The notes: generated by a model not told the origin, from the letters alone. Counted from the first letter of the stretch, positions 35,913 to 47,081 are shown. The stretch: 50,059 nucleotides of DNA from Methylobacterium aquaticum (GCF_001043915.1 NZ_LABX01000029.1:1-50059); one strand, 5' to 3'. A program made the numbers and translations.

Positions 35913-36729
35913 TGCTCGCGATCCGCCACCTCTCCATCGCCTTCCCGCGCGCCGGGGCCGAGGCCCGCGTCGTCGAGGACGTCTCGGTCGAGGTCGGCCG
36001 CGGCGAGAGCCTCGGCATCGTCGGCGAGTCGGGCTCCGGCAAGTCGATGCTGTCACTCGCCACCATCGGGCTCCTGCCGAAGAGCGCCCGCACCTCCGGC
36101 GAGATCCTGCTCGACGGCAAGAACATCCTGGGCATGGGCGAGAGGGAACTGTGCTCCTTGCGCGGCCGGCGCATCGGCATGATCTTCCAGGAGCCGATGA
36201 CGGCCCTCAACCCCGCCATGACGGCGGGCGAGCAGATCGCGGAAGGCATCCGCCTGCACCGCGGAACCGGCCGGGCCGAGGCGCGGGCGGAGGCGTTGCG
36301 CCTCCTCGACCGGGTGCGGATCCCCGATTCCGCGCGGCGCATCGACAGCTACCCGCACGAGATGTCCGGCGGCCAGCGCCAGCGCGTCGGCATCGCGATC
36401 GCGCTCGCGCTGAAGCCCGACCTGCTCATCGCCGACGAGCCGACCACGGCCCTCGACGTGACGGTGCAGAAGGAGATCCTGGACATCCTCGACGAGCTGG
36501 TGGCCGATCTCGGCCTGTCGCTGATCCTGATCAGCCACGATCTTGGGGTCATCGCCCGCAGCACCGATCGGACGCTGGTGATGTGCCGCGGACGCGCGAT
36601 CGAGGAGGGGCCGACCGAGAGGGTTTTGCGCCATCCCGCGGCGCCCTACACCCGAGACCTGATCGCCGCGCTGCCGCGCCGGGTCCGGGCGGGCTTGGGC
36701 GAGGACCCCGCTCTCGCCGGAGGCGCCCG

Positions 36730-36733
<4 letters not shown>
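35912..36733 (+). CDS. ABC transporter ATPase (DppD-like)
   Basis: ATP-binding subunit, 273 residues. Walker A GESGSGKS (38-45), signature MSGGQRQRVGIAIALALKPD, Walker B LLIADEPTTALD, then ILISHDLGVIA. It ends with APYTRDLIAALPRR, the oligopeptide/dipeptide C-terminal segment, though it lacks an extended C-terminal domain with the Cys residues sometimes seen. Partner of the DppF-like ATPase, whose ATG overlaps its stop. Confidence 0.93.
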
Positions 36734-37545
<812 letters not shown>

Positions 37546-37709
37546 GGGGAGAGTCGCCCCCGGACGACGCGCCATGTCGGTGGTGCATGGCGCCCCGTCG
37601 ATCACGCGGCTTGCCTTGTGCAGTGCGGTATGTGAAAACGATTTCATGCACCGCCGCGATGGCGTCGCGGCGGTGCTGCCCTTCTTGGGCGTTTCCTCCC
37701 TAGACTTCG

Positions 37710-37737
37710 GGCCGCCTCGCAAGGGGCGGCCTTTTTT
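37710..37737 (+). terminator. Intrinsic terminator after the peptide-type importer operon
   Basis: GGCCGCC (37710-37716) pairs perfectly with GGCGGCC (37725-37731) across an 8-nt loop, followed by six T (37732-37737). A clear rho-independent terminator for plus-strand transcripts. Confidence 0.88.
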
Positions 37738-37747
37738 CTGCCCGTCG

Positions 37748-38650
37748 TCAGGCCGCGCGGCTGAGCCTGTCGCGGCCGCCGCGCTTGGCGGCGTAGAGCG
37801 CGGCGTCGGCCCGTCGAAACAGCGAGTCGCCGCTTTCCTCCGGCTGCCGCGTGGCGAAGCCGAGGCTGACGGTGGCGGTGATCGTGCGGCCGTCACCCAT
37901 CGGCACCGCCATCGCGCCGACCGCGGCGCGCAGCGCGTCGGCCATCTCCGCCGCCTGGGCAGGATCGATCCGCGGCATGATGATCGCCATTTCCTCGCCG
38001 CCGATCCGGCAAACCGTGTCGGCGTTGCGCATCCCGGCCATCACCGCATCCGCGATGCGCCTGAGGACCACGTCCCCGTTCGCGTGCCCGTAGGTGTCGT
38101 TGATCCGCTTGAAGTGGTCGATGTCGAGCATGATCAGGGACAGGGGCGCGCCGGTCTCCCGGGAGCGGGCGGTCTCCTCCTCCAGGCGCGCCGTGAACAG
38201 GCGGCGGTTGCCGAGGCCGGTCAGGCCATCGGTGAACGCCTGGGCCTCGAAGGCGGCGAGGCGGATGACGTCTTGTGCCGTTCGCCGCGCCAGGCGGGCG
38301 AGCGCCGTCACGATCGAGATGCCGACGACATGCACGAAGAGATGCATCGCCGCGTCGATGTCGAGAGGCGCGTCCGCGTCCCGCAACGCCCCGACGGTAA
38401 TCGCCAGCATGCACGCGATCACCGCCGCGATCAGCGCGTGCCAGCCACGCTTCACCGCCGGATCCCGCGTCAGCCGCGCGACATCCCGCAACGGCACGAG
38501 CGCTTGCGATGCGATGGCCACCGACAGGAGATCGACGACCATACCGACGGAGATCATGCGACGCGGCCCCCGGATTGGGACGATCTGCGAGCGCATCCCG
38601 TGTGGTCCAAGGCTGCACGCGAGGCGCGAACCTGGTGCCGCCTCTGTCAC
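37748..38650 (-). CDS. Membrane-associated diguanylate cyclase
   Basis: Makes cyclic di-GMP from two GTP. The GTG at 38650 gives 300 residues and follows a GGGAGGGA about 12 bases upstream; internal ATGs at 38596 and 38557 are alternatives. Hydrophobic segments lie near residues 33-53, 70-90 and 102-120, so the protein is probably anchored in the inner membrane with a small sensor region. The GGDEF domain starts near residue 135 (FTDGLTGLGNRRLF) with LDIDHFKRINDTYGH, and the active loop is GGEEM (217-221), where Met replaces Phe of GGEEF. The inhibitory site RNAD sits five residues before it, so product inhibition is likely. No EAL domain. Probably active. Confidence 0.88.
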   Translation of the reverse strand: MTEAAPGSRLACSLGPHGMRSQIVPIRGPRRMISVGMVVDLLSVAIASQALVPLRDVARLTRDPAVKRGWHALIAAVIACMLAITVGALRDADAPLDIDAAMHLFVHVVGISIVTALARLARRTAQDVIRLAAFEAQAFTDGLTGLGNRRLFTARLEEETARSRETGAPLSLIMLDIDHFKRINDTYGHANGDVVLRRIADAVMAGMRNADTVCRIGGEEMAIIMPRIDPAQAAEMADALRAAVGAMAVPMGDGRTITATVSLGFATRQPEESGDSLFRRADAALYAAKRGGRDRLSRAA

Positions 38651-39236
38651 GTCGACTGTCGTCCCTCCCTCAGCGGTATATCGCTTGACAAGATTGCGTG
38701 CAAGAATAAATCGGCGTTTTACTCGTTATCTGGCCGTGCAGCCGACAGGCGGTTGCAATTTATCTGGGTATGAACGACATAATTAATAAATATCAAGCAA
38801 AATTCGTCATGCTCGGAGTCTCAGGTATACGGCGTGGTTGGGGGAATGGGGGCTGCCAGAAATGTGCGCTGTGTGACCAGGAAAGGCTCAACCAGGCTGC
38901 GGTTGATCTCGCCGTGAGCCCGGCGCCGTCGCCCCGGCCGGACCGCCGGTCGCAAGGAGCGGTTTGACCGGACGCTGCGGTCCGGTCGCCGGGCGGATCG
39001 GGGATCCGCCCGGGCGTGGTTTTCTGGAGCCGCGCCTGACCGCGTCGCCATCGGACGCTGCTCGACGGTGTTGATTGTGCCGCATGGTCTATGGCGAGCC
39101 GGTTTCCCTGCGTCGGAAAACGGCTCTCGGCGGACGTGCATTGGCACGCCAACGCCGCGTCCGCGTGGACTCTGGATCGGTCGCGGATCGTTGCCGCAAA
39201 ACCGGCGACCGCCGTTGCGGAGTCCGCTTGGGCCTG
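38651..39236. other. Intergenic region with AT-rich island and hairpins
   Basis: 586 bp. About 38690-38820 is markedly AT-rich (for example ACATAATTAATAAATATCAA near 38775) against the 70% GC background and probably holds the diguanylate cyclase promoter. Beyond it a 10-bp perfect hairpin (CCGGGCGGAT 38989-38998, ATCCGCCCGG 39004-39013) lies near four T, and GACCGGAC/GTCCGGTC forms another at about 38966-38987. Short open frames (for example from 38770) do not look coding. Confidence 0.55.
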
Positions 39237-40733
<1,497 letters not shown>

Positions 40734-40873
40734 GGTGGTTCTGAGGTTCCGGTTCTCTGGATCGATGCGCGTCTCGCCCCACCCTCCGCGTCACTCCGGA
40801 CCCGTGCAGGGGGAGCCCGGAGTGATGCCGAGGGAGGACGAGCGTCGGTATTCAGGTCGTCGGGGGGACGGCG

Positions 40874-42205
40874 TTACGCCGCCCGCCGCAGGGCCTCGCC
40901 CAGCATCGACGCCATGGTGTCGATGTGCTCGCGCTCCGCGATCAGCGGCGGCGACAGGGCGATGATGTCGCCGGTGACGCGGATCAAGAGGCCCTTCTCG
41001 AAGCAGTCGGTGAAGACGTCGTAGGCCCGGGCCCCCGGCGCCCCGGCGCGCGGCTCCAGCTCGATCCCGGCGATGAGGCCGATGGTGCGGATGTCGATCA
41101 CGTTCGGGCCGTCGCGCAAGGCGTGCATCGCGTCGTGCCAATGCGCCTGGACCTGAGTCGTGCGGGTGAGAAGATCCTCCTCCGCGTAGATCTCCAGGGT
41201 GGCGAGGCCGGCCGCGCAGGCGACCGGGTGGCCCGAATAGGTGTAGCCGTGGAACAGCTCGATCGCGCCCTCCGGCCCGTGCATCAGCGCGTCGTGCACC
41301 GCCCGGGTGGCGAAGACCGCGCCCATCGGGATCGTGCCGTTGGTCAGCCCCTTGGCGGTGGTGATCAGGTCGGGGGTGACGCCGAAATAGTCGGTGGCGA
41401 AGGGCGCGCCGAGGCGGCCGAAGCCGGTGATGACCTCGTCGAAGATCAGCAGGATGCCGTGCTTCGTGGCGATCGCCCGCAGGCGCTCCAGGTAGCCCTT
41501 CGGCGGCACCAGAACGCCGGTCGAGCCTGCCACCGGCTCGACAATCACCGCCGCGATCGTCTCGGCGCCGTGCAGCGCCACCAGCCGCTCGAGGTCGTCG
41601 GCGAGATCGGCGCCGTGCTCGGGCTGGCCCTGCACGAAGGCGTTGCGGGCGAGATCGTGGGTGTGGCGCAGGTGGTCGACGCCCGGCAGCAGCGGGAACA
41701 TCCGGCGGTTGTTGACCAGCCCGCCGACCGAGATGCCGCCGAAGCCGACGCCGTGATAGCCGCGCTCGCGCCCGATCACCCGGGTCCGGGTGCCCTGGCC
41801 GATGGCGCGCTGGTAGGCGAGCGCGATCTTGAGCGCGGTATCGACCGATTCCGAGCCCGAGCCGGTGAAGAACACCCGGTCGAGGGCGCCGCCCGGGGCG
41901 ATGGCGGCCAGGCGCTCGGCGAACTCGAAGGCGATCGGGTGGCCCATCTGGAACGAGGGCGCGTAGTCGAGGGTCGAGAGCTGGCGCTCGACGGCCTCGG
42001 CGATGCGGCGCCGGCCGTGGCCGGCATTGACGCACCACAGTCCGGCGGTGCCGTCGAGGACGGTGCGCCCGTCATCGGCCGTGTAGTGCATGCCCTCGGC
42101 CGAGACGAGGAGGCGCGGCGCCGCCTTGAACTGGCGGTTGGCCGTGAACGGCATCCAGTAGGCGTCGAGGCTCGGGCGGTTGAGGCGCGGCGGATGGGCG
42201 TTCAT
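40874..42205 (-). CDS. Omega-amino acid (beta-alanine)--pyruvate aminotransferase
   Basis: Class III PLP-dependent transaminase moving the amino group of beta-alanine or a related omega-amino acid to pyruvate. 443 residues from ATG 42205 (MNAHPPRLNRPSLDAYWMPF), the typical start for this group; the frame is open upstream but would overlap the regulator's control region. The PLP lysine is Lys285 in TTAKGLTNG, with Asp256 in IFDEVITGFGR and FFTGSGSESVDTALK for phosphate binding. Next gene in the direction of transcription is the semialdehyde dehydrogenase. An XRE-cupin regulator is divergent. The exact amine donor is inferred from the linked dehydrogenase. Confidence 0.92.
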   Translation of the reverse strand: MNAHPPRLNRPSLDAYWMPFTANRQFKAAPRLLVSAEGMHYTADDGRTVLDGTAGLWCVNAGHGRRRIAEAVERQLSTLDYAPSFQMGHPIAFEFAERLAAIAPGGALDRVFFTGSGSESVDTALKIALAYQRAIGQGTRTRVIGRERGYHGVGFGGISVGGLVNNRRMFPLLPGVDHLRHTHDLARNAFVQGQPEHGADLADDLERLVALHGAETIAAVIVEPVAGSTGVLVPPKGYLERLRAIATKHGILLIFDEVITGFGRLGAPFATDYFGVTPDLITTAKGLTNGTIPMGAVFATRAVHDALMHGPEGAIELFHGYTYSGHPVACAAGLATLEIYAEEDLLTRTTQVQAHWHDAMHALRDGPNVIDIRTIGLIAGIELEPRAGAPGARAYDVFTDCFEKGLLIRVTGDIIALSPPLIAEREHIDTMASMLGEALRRAA

Positions 42206-42263
42206 GGCGGGGTTTTCCTGCGGGTCATGCGGGGGCGGTGTCGGCGCCAGACAAGACCGTTCC

Positions 42264-42348
42264 GGCAACGGCAACAAGTCCTTTTCTCTCTCCCGGCAAC
42301 CCTTTGACGGACCGTGCCGTGACGGTAGGGTGTTGCCTGATCCGCAAC
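42264..42348. promoter_or_regulatory. Cluster of GGCAAC motifs, operator candidate for the XRE-cupin regulator
   Basis: GGCAAC occurs at 42264, 42270 and 42295 on the plus strand and as GTTGCC at 42332; GTTGC (42332-42336) also pairs with GCAAC (42344-42348) as an inverted repeat with 7-bp spacing. All lie between the divergent starts at 42205 and 42370. Confidence 0.55.
42304..42331 (+). promoter_or_regulatory. Promoter candidate for the XRE-cupin gene
   Basis: TTGACG (42304-42309), 16-bp spacer, TAGGGT (42326-42331), ending 38 bp before the GTG start. The GGCAAC motifs flank and touch it, as expected for autoregulation. Confidence 0.5.
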
Positions 42349-42369
42349 AGCCTCAACAGGGGACCCGGC

Positions 42370-42921
42370 GTGACCAACGACGAAGTGGGCGCGCGCCTGC
42401 GCCATGTGCGGATCCTGCACGGCCTGTCGCAGCGGGCACTGGCCAAGCGCGCCGGGGTGGTGAATTCCACGATCTCGCTGATCGAATCGGGCCAGACCAA
42501 CCCGTCGGTCGGCGCCCTCAAGCGCATCCTCGACGCGGTGCCGATCGGGCTCGCCGAGTTCTTTTCCCTGACGCCGGAGCGGAGCGAGAAGGCGTTCTAC
42601 GCCAGCGAGGAACTGGTCGAGATCGGCAAGGGCCGGATCTCCTATCGGCAGGTCGGCGACACGCTGTTCGGCCGCGCCCTGCAACTGCTCAAGGAGCGTT
42701 ACGAGCCCGGCGCCGATACCGGCCGCGTGCCGCTGGTCCATGATGGCGAGGAGGGCGGCATCGTGCTCTCGGGCCGGCTCGAAGTGACGGTGGACGACGA
42801 GCGCCGGGTGCTCGGGCCGGGCGATGCCTATTACTTCTCCAGCCGCCGGCCGCACCGCTTCCGCTGCGTCGGCCCGAATCCCTGCGAGGTGGTGAGCGCC
42901 TGCACGCCGCCGACCTTCTGA
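42370..42921 (+). CDS. XRE-family regulator with cupin domain
   Basis: Transcription factor of 183 residues, PuuR-like. GTG 42370 was chosen: AGGGGAC lies about 6 bases upstream and the protein length matches the family; the ORF extends further upstream without similarity. Helix-turn-helix about residues 6-60 (ARLRHVRILHGLSQRALAKR, NSTISLIESGQTNPSVGALK); a cupin domain follows about 75-183, with GEEGGIVLSGRLEVTVDDER and GDAYYFSSRRPHRFRCVG. Such proteins sense small amines or amino acids. It is divergent from the beta-alanine aminotransferase and dehydrogenase genes, which it probably represses or activates. Confidence 0.92.
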   Translation: MTNDEVGARLRHVRILHGLSQRALAKRAGVVNSTISLIESGQTNPSVGALKRILDAVPIGLAEFFSLTPERSEKAFYASEELVEIGKGRISYRQVGDTLFGRALQLLKERYEPGADTGRVPLVHDGEEGGIVLSGRLEVTVDDERRVLGPGDAYYFSSRRPHRFRCVGPNPCEVVSACTPPTF

Positions 42922-42939
42922 ACCGCTTGCCAATCCCAG

Positions 42940-42953
42940 ATCGTATACAATAT
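42940..42953. promoter_or_regulatory. GTATAC operator candidate upstream of the GntR gene
   Basis: ATCGTATACAATAT contains the GTATAC core seen in operators of FCD-type GntR regulators (TNGTATACNA-like) and a TACAAT box that may act as -10. Autoregulation is likely. Confidence 0.45.
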
Positions 42954-42983
42954 GCGTTCGAGTGAACCGGTGGAGTGGAGAGC

Positions 42984-43688
42984 ATGGCGGTGACGGCGCG
43001 CGCGGGCGGGGCCCGATCCGTCCCTGGGAGCCTCGGCCACCGCACGGTCTCGGCGGCGGTGGCCGAGGCCCTGCGGCAGCGCATCCTCTCGGGGGCCCTG
43101 GCGCCGGGCTTCCAGCTGCGCCAGGACGCCCTGGCGGAGGAGTTCGGCATCAGCCGGATCCCGATCCGCGAGGCGCTGCTGCAACTCGAGGCCGGCGGCC
43201 TCGTCAAGATCGTGCCGCATCGCGGCGCGGTGGTCTCGGGGCTCTCGGTCGAGGAGATCGAGGACATCTTCCAGCTCCGCGTCTCCCTCGAGCCGCAATT
43301 GCTGATCCTCTCGGCCCGCCACCTGACGCCCGACGACGTCTCGGAGCTGCGCGCCCTGCGCGACGAGTACAGCGCCGCCCTCAAGGCCGGCCAGGTCGAG
43401 AACTGGGGCGAGTTGAACCGGCGCTTCCATCTCGGCCTGCTGCGCCATGCCGGCCGGCCGCGCTCCCTCGCCATCGTCGCGGCCCTGCTCCAGGATTGCG
43501 ACCGTCCGACCCGCCTGCAACTCTCCGTTACCGGCGACGTCGCCCGCGCCGACATGGAGCACACCACGATCCTCGATTTGTGCGAGGCGGGCGAGGTCGT
43601 GGCGGCGGCCAACCTGCTGCGGATCCATGTCGAGCATGCGGGACGCTCGCTGGTGGAGATCTATCGCAAGTCGGCGACCGGCGGATGA
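42984..43688 (+). CDS. GntR-family regulator, FCD subgroup
   Basis: Transcription factor of 234 residues. ATG 42984 follows GGTGGAGTGGAGAGC. The winged helix is at about residues 20-85 (RTVSAAVAEALRQRILSGAL, ISRIPIREALLQLEAGGLVK), and the C-terminal FCD ligand domain about 95-225 (LRVSLEPQLLILSARHLTPD, LNRRFHLGLLRHAGRP). FCD regulators often bind organic acids or amino-acid-derived ligands with a metal. It follows the XRE-cupin gene by 62 bp with its own probable promoter, and might add control of the beta-alanine genes, but its target is unknown. Confidence 0.9.
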   Translation: MAVTARAGGARSVPGSLGHRTVSAAVAEALRQRILSGALAPGFQLRQDALAEEFGISRIPIREALLQLEAGGLVKIVPHRGAVVSGLSVEEIEDIFQLRVSLEPQLLILSARHLTPDDVSELRALRDEYSAALKAGQVENWGELNRRFHLGLLRHAGRPRSLAIVAALLQDCDRPTRLQLSVTGDVARADMEHTTILDLCEAGEVVAAANLLRIHVEHAGRSLVEIYRKSATGG

Positions 43689-43700
43689 GGCGTTGCCCGC

Positions 43701-44846
43701 TTACGGCGTCTTTCCCACCGTGCCCAGATGCTTGTCGAGGAAGCCGGCGATCTCGGTGAAGACCTCGCGGGTCTCCGGCGCGTCCGGGTTGAACAGGTAC
43801 TGGGCATGGCTCATGCCCTCGAACACCTGGAGCGACGCCTCGACCCCGGCCTGGCGCAGCTTGCGGTGGGTCCGCACGGTGTTCGACAGAAAGAGGTCGC
43901 GGGTGCCGGTGGTCAGGATGGTGGGGGGCAGGCCGCGCAGGTCGCCGTAGATCGGCGAGAGCTGGGGGTCGCGCAGGTCGTGCCCGGCGGCATAGAGCCG
44001 GGCCGCATGCGTCAGGACGCCGTCATAGGAGACCAGGACGTTGTCCAGCCACTCGTTGGCCTTGTAGCTGTCGCCGGTCTCGGTCAGGTCGGACCAGGGC
44101 GTGCCCGGCGCGATCGCGGCCGGGAGCGGCACCCCTTCGCGCTTGGCCCGCAGCATCAGGGCGAGCGTCATGCCACCGCCGGTCGAGGTGCCGAACACCG
44201 CCATGTTCTCGGCCGGCTGAAGGGCCAGCGCCGCCTTCCACACCGCCATGGCGTCGTCCATCGCCGCCGGGTAGGGCGCGTCCGGAGGCATGCGGTAATC
44301 GAACGAGATCACCGTGAAGCCGCCGAAGGCCGCCATCAGCACCGCTTCAAGCGTGCCGGCCTCGCCCGGGTTGTAGACGTAGCCGCCGCCGTGGATGTGG
44401 ACCAGCAGCCGGTGGCGATTGCGCTCGGGCACCACCTTCGGGGCGATGATCCACGCCTTGACGCCGCCGATCACCTCCGGGGTCGAGACGACGCCGAGGC
44501 GCTCGCGCAGGGCCGGCAGGGGCGCGGCGGTCTGGGCGGCGAGCTTGGCCACCAGCGCCTTCCACTCCGCCGCGCTGCCCGGATCGGCGTTCCAGGCCGG
44601 CACCCGGTAGGGCGCGGCGATCGCCGCCTGGAATTCGGGGCTCACCGTGCCCGGCACCGGGATGCGCCGGTTCGGCACGGTGCGCGGGCCGGGCGCGGCA
44701 TTGGCGGCGTTCTGGGCCGCCTCCAGGCGGGCGAAGTCGGAGGCGTCGGCGGTCGGGGCCGGCGGCTGCTGCGCGAGGACGGCCGTCGGCGGCGCGACGG
44801 CCAGAAGCAGGGCGGCAAGGCGGCGCGGGCCGGGCAAGGGGCGCAA
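43701..44846 (-). CDS. Secreted alpha/beta hydrolase of the hormone-sensitive lipase type
   Basis: Carboxylesterase-like enzyme, 381 residues. Family landmarks: HGGG oxyanion motif (152-155), Ser221 in GTSTGGG, Asp in TTGTRDLFLSN and His in GMSHAQY. A signal peptide is present (RRLAALLLAVAPPTAVLAQQ). No ATG is available: a stop codon lies three codons before TTG 44846, so TTG (or another TTG three codons later) must be used; AGGAC precedes it. Substrate unknown. It is convergent with the GntR gene. Confidence 0.87.
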   Translation of the reverse strand: MRPLPGPRRLAALLLAVAPPTAVLAQQPPAPTADASDFARLEAAQNAANAAPGPRTVPNRRIPVPGTVSPEFQAAIAAPYRVPAWNADPGSAAEWKALVAKLAAQTAAPLPALRERLGVVSTPEVIGGVKAWIIAPKVVPERNRHRLLVHIHGGGYVYNPGEAGTLEAVLMAAFGGFTVISFDYRMPPDAPYPAAMDDAMAVWKAALALQPAENMAVFGTSTGGGMTLALMLRAKREGVPLPAAIAPGTPWSDLTETGDSYKANEWLDNVLVSYDGVLTHAARLYAAGHDLRDPQLSPIYGDLRGLPPTILTTGTRDLFLSNTVRTHRKLRQAGVEASLQVFEGMSHAQYLFNPDAPETREVFTEIAGFLDKHLGTVGKTP

Positions 44847-44912
44847 GTCCTGTCAGCGTGGAATCGCCCGCACGAGTCGCATGCCGGGTGCCGTCCGGCA
44901 AGATGGCCCCGC

Positions 44913-45587
44913 CTACGGCAGCCCCCGCCGCAGGGGCGAGACCGCATAGCCGTCGAGCAGGTCCTGCGGGTCGCGGTAGATCGCGGTGCAGCCGGCCTCG
45001 CTCAGGCGCGCCTCGGGACATCCGCCGCACAGGACGCCGATCACCGGCAGCCCGGCCCGCACGGCGGCCTCGGCGTCGTAGGGCGAATCGCCGATCACGA
45101 TCGCCTGGCCCCGTGCCGGGCGGCCGAGCCGGGCGAGCGCCGCCTCGAAGATGTCGGGGTGCGGCTTCGAGCGTTCGGCCTCGTCGGAATGGGTAGCCAC
45201 GTCGACGAGGTCGCGGATGCCGGCGATCTCCTGGTAGCGGTCCACCTCCTCGGCCTTGCCCGAGGAGGCGAGCGCCAGGACGTGGCCTTCCGCCTTCAGA
45301 CGCTCGAACAGCGCCCGCACGCCGGGAAACGGCCGGACCTTCGGCAGGTATCTCTCCTTGAACAGCGCCGAGCGGAATGTCTCGATTGTCTCGCCCTCGC
45401 GCTCCAGGCGGTCTTTGGGCACGAAGACCGGCATCAACTGGTCGCCGCCCTTGCCGATCTGGCCGCGGACCGCCTCCGGCGCGACATCGATGCCGAAGTT
45501 CCGAAACGCCTCCGCCCAGGCCGCGGCGTGGAGGTCGACGCTGTCGAGCAGGGTCCCGTCGATGTCGAAGATCAGGTTGCGGATCAT
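44913..45587 (-). CDS. HAD-superfamily phosphatase
   Basis: Haloacid-dehalogenase-like hydrolase, 224 residues from ATG 45587 (MIRNLIFDIDGTLLDS); the upstream frame is without similarity. Motif I DIDGT has Asp8 (nucleophile) and Asp10, motif II LASSGK, motif III lysine in ERSKPHPDIFE and motif IV IGDSPYDAEAAVRAG. The helical cap after motif I is of the phosphoglycolate-phosphatase type. Substrate is unclear (phosphoglycolate or a sugar phosphate). It ends 66 bp upstream of the esterase gene. Confidence 0.9.
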   Translation of the reverse strand: MIRNLIFDIDGTLLDSVDLHAAAWAEAFRNFGIDVAPEAVRGQIGKGGDQLMPVFVPKDRLEREGETIETFRSALFKERYLPKVRPFPGVRALFERLKAEGHVLALASSGKAEEVDRYQEIAGIRDLVDVATHSDEAERSKPHPDIFEAALARLGRPARGQAIVIGDSPYDAEAAVRAGLPVIGVLCGGCPEARLSEAGCTAIYRDPQDLLDGYAVSPLRRGLP

Positions 45588-45761
45588 GGCGGGACTCAAT
45601 CGTCTGTGGCAGCCGAGCACGAAAGCCCGGCAAAGCGCTGGGGTTCCGCCCCGGCTGCGGCCGGTGCGGCTGGCCTTCGGGCGCCCCGGCCGTTAGAGGT
45701 TCGTCAACGCCGTTCCCCGCCTGCCGGCGGGGCGGCCCTCAGGAAACCCGGGAAGTTGCCG

Positions 45762-46127
45762 ATGTCCGTCCTGTCCAGAGCCTGCCTCGTCGTGGCCGTG
45801 GCCGCGCTCGCGGGCGGCTGCATCAACAATCCCCTCGGCCAGGTCGGCGGCGTGCTCCCGGCGGGCGATGTCGGCCCGCCGCCCTCCCTGCGCGGCGACG
45901 TGAAGCTGCCGGCCCGCAGCAGCGGCGACCTCGCCCAGGCGGCCACCGAGCCGACCCGCCGCCTCAACGTTCCGAGCAACACCCGCGCCGGCGACGCTTC
46001 GAGCGCCCAGCCCCGGCGCATCCGCCGCGAGGACATCGAGGGCGAGGGCGGTCCGAGCAGCAGCAGCAGCGGCCTGGCGCCCACCATGGGGTCGGGCGGG
46101 TCGGTCGGGCTCGGCGGCAAGTTCTAA
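45762..46127 (+). CDS. Small putative lipoprotein
   Basis: 121 residues from ATG 45762. The N-terminus MSVLSRACLVVAVAALAGGC is a lipoprotein signal peptide with lipobox LAGGC, so the mature protein would begin at Cys20 and be lipid-anchored in the cell envelope. The rest is low-complexity, Gly/Ser/Pro/Arg-rich with a run of Ser (GGPSSSSSG), and has no recognisable domain. No function can be proposed. Confidence 0.72.
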   Translation: MSVLSRACLVVAVAALAGGCINNPLGQVGGVLPAGDVGPPPSLRGDVKLPARSSGDLAQAATEPTRRLNVPSNTRAGDASSAQPRRIRREDIEGEGGPSSSSSGLAPTMGSGGSVGLGGKF

Positions 46128-46130
46128 AGC

Positions 46131-47081
46131 TCACGGCCTGGCGGGACCGGACTCCGCGGCGGCGTCCTTCGCGTGCGCTTTCGCGGCTCGGGTCGCCTGC
46201 GCCCGCGCGGTCTCGCGCAGGCGCCGTCGGCGCTCCTCCAGGCCGGTGCGGGTCGCCGGCCACCAGCCGCGGCCGGGGGCGTCGGGTGCTGCCGCCGGCA
46301 TCGTCCCGGCGATCTCCGCGGGTGTCGGGATCCGCCACCAGCCCCAGACCAGGGGGCCCGGCGCGGTGATCGCCGGATAGTGGGCCAGCGCCTCGGTCTC
46401 CGTGATGGGGGCGTCGTCGAGGGCCTCGAACACCACGACGCCGGCCCCCGCCACCTCCACCGCCGCCCCGAGCGGCGGGGCGTCGCCCCGCGGCACCGGG
46501 TGGCGGCGGCGCCGTCGCTCCGCCTCGGCGGCGGGGTCGCGGGCGGCCTCGCGCCGGGCCCGCCGCGCCGCCGGCTCGTTAGCGGCCGCGGCCTCCTCGA
46601 TCACGGCCCACGCCTCCTTCAGCGCCTCGTAGGAGCGCCAGGGCACCCGCCAGGCCCGGATCTCCGGCGTCCAGGCGGCGAACGGGATGGTGCGCAGGGT
46701 CTCGACGACCGTGCGCGAATAGGGCGTGCGGACCAGCAGCGCCTCGGGCTCCGCCGTCAGGTAGGAGCTGTCCAGCGGCTCGAAGGCGTAGGCGTCACGG
46801 CCCTTGTCGTCGCCATAGGCGTCGAGGGCCGAGATCTCCCGGGCAATCCAGGCGTCCGCCCGCTGCTCGGCGGTGGTGCCGGGCACGAACCAGCGCCGCA
46901 GCTTGCGCCGCCAGCGGGCGGTCGGAAAATTCTCCTTGAAGCGGGCCAGCAAGGCGCGGTCGAACGGCATCGCCACCAGCACGCCGGGGCGCTTGGCGGT
47001 GCCGGGCGCCACCGCGAAGCCCGCCCCGCGGGCGACCTCGCCAACGGGCGGGTCTTGCTCGTTCCTCGCCGCCTCCGTCAC
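46131..47081 (-). CDS. HARP-like domain protein without helicase
   Basis: 316 residues, not a family I can name with confidence. Two stretches resemble the HARP module of SMARCAL1-type annealing helicases: MPFDRALLARFKENFPTARW (residues about 38-57) with following RRWFVPGTTAEQ, and YSRTVVETLRTIPFAAWTPE with IRAWRVPWRSYEAL (about 120-155). In HARP domains a compact unit ends in a Trp-containing strand (R-T-W-x-F/V). There is no ATPase or helicase motif, so it may only bind nucleic acid, or the likeness may be chance. An Arg/Ala-rich region (170-195) and a basic tail (ARAQATRAAKAHAKDAA) flank a further module around 200-260. It is convergent with the lipoprotein gene, 3 bp apart. Confidence 0.7.
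   Translation of the reverse strand: MTEAARNEQDPPVGEVARGAGFAVAPGTAKRPGVLVAMPFDRALLARFKENFPTARWRRKLRRWFVPGTTAEQRADAWIAREISALDAYGDDKGRDAYAFEPLDSSYLTAEPEALLVRTPYSRTVVETLRTIPFAAWTPEIRAWRVPWRSYEALKEAWAVIEEAAAANEPAARRARREAARDPAAEAERRRRRHPVPRGDAPPLGAAVEVAGAGVVVFEALDDAPITETEALAHYPAITAPGPLVWGWWRIPTPAEIAGTMPAAAPDAPGRGWWPATRTGLEERRRRLRETARAQATRAAKAHAKDAAAESGPARP

Noticed and set aside
38770..38967. 65-codon plus-strand frame in the AT-rich gap before the mmsA-like gene
   Set aside because: No Shine-Dalgarno, codon use unlike the genome in the first half and random in the second half, no conserved residues beyond a CxxC that may be chance.
46131..47081. Calling the protein a SMARCAL1-type DNA translocase
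   Set aside because: There is no Walker A or B motif or any helicase domain in this gene or beside it; only short HARP-like segments were seen.
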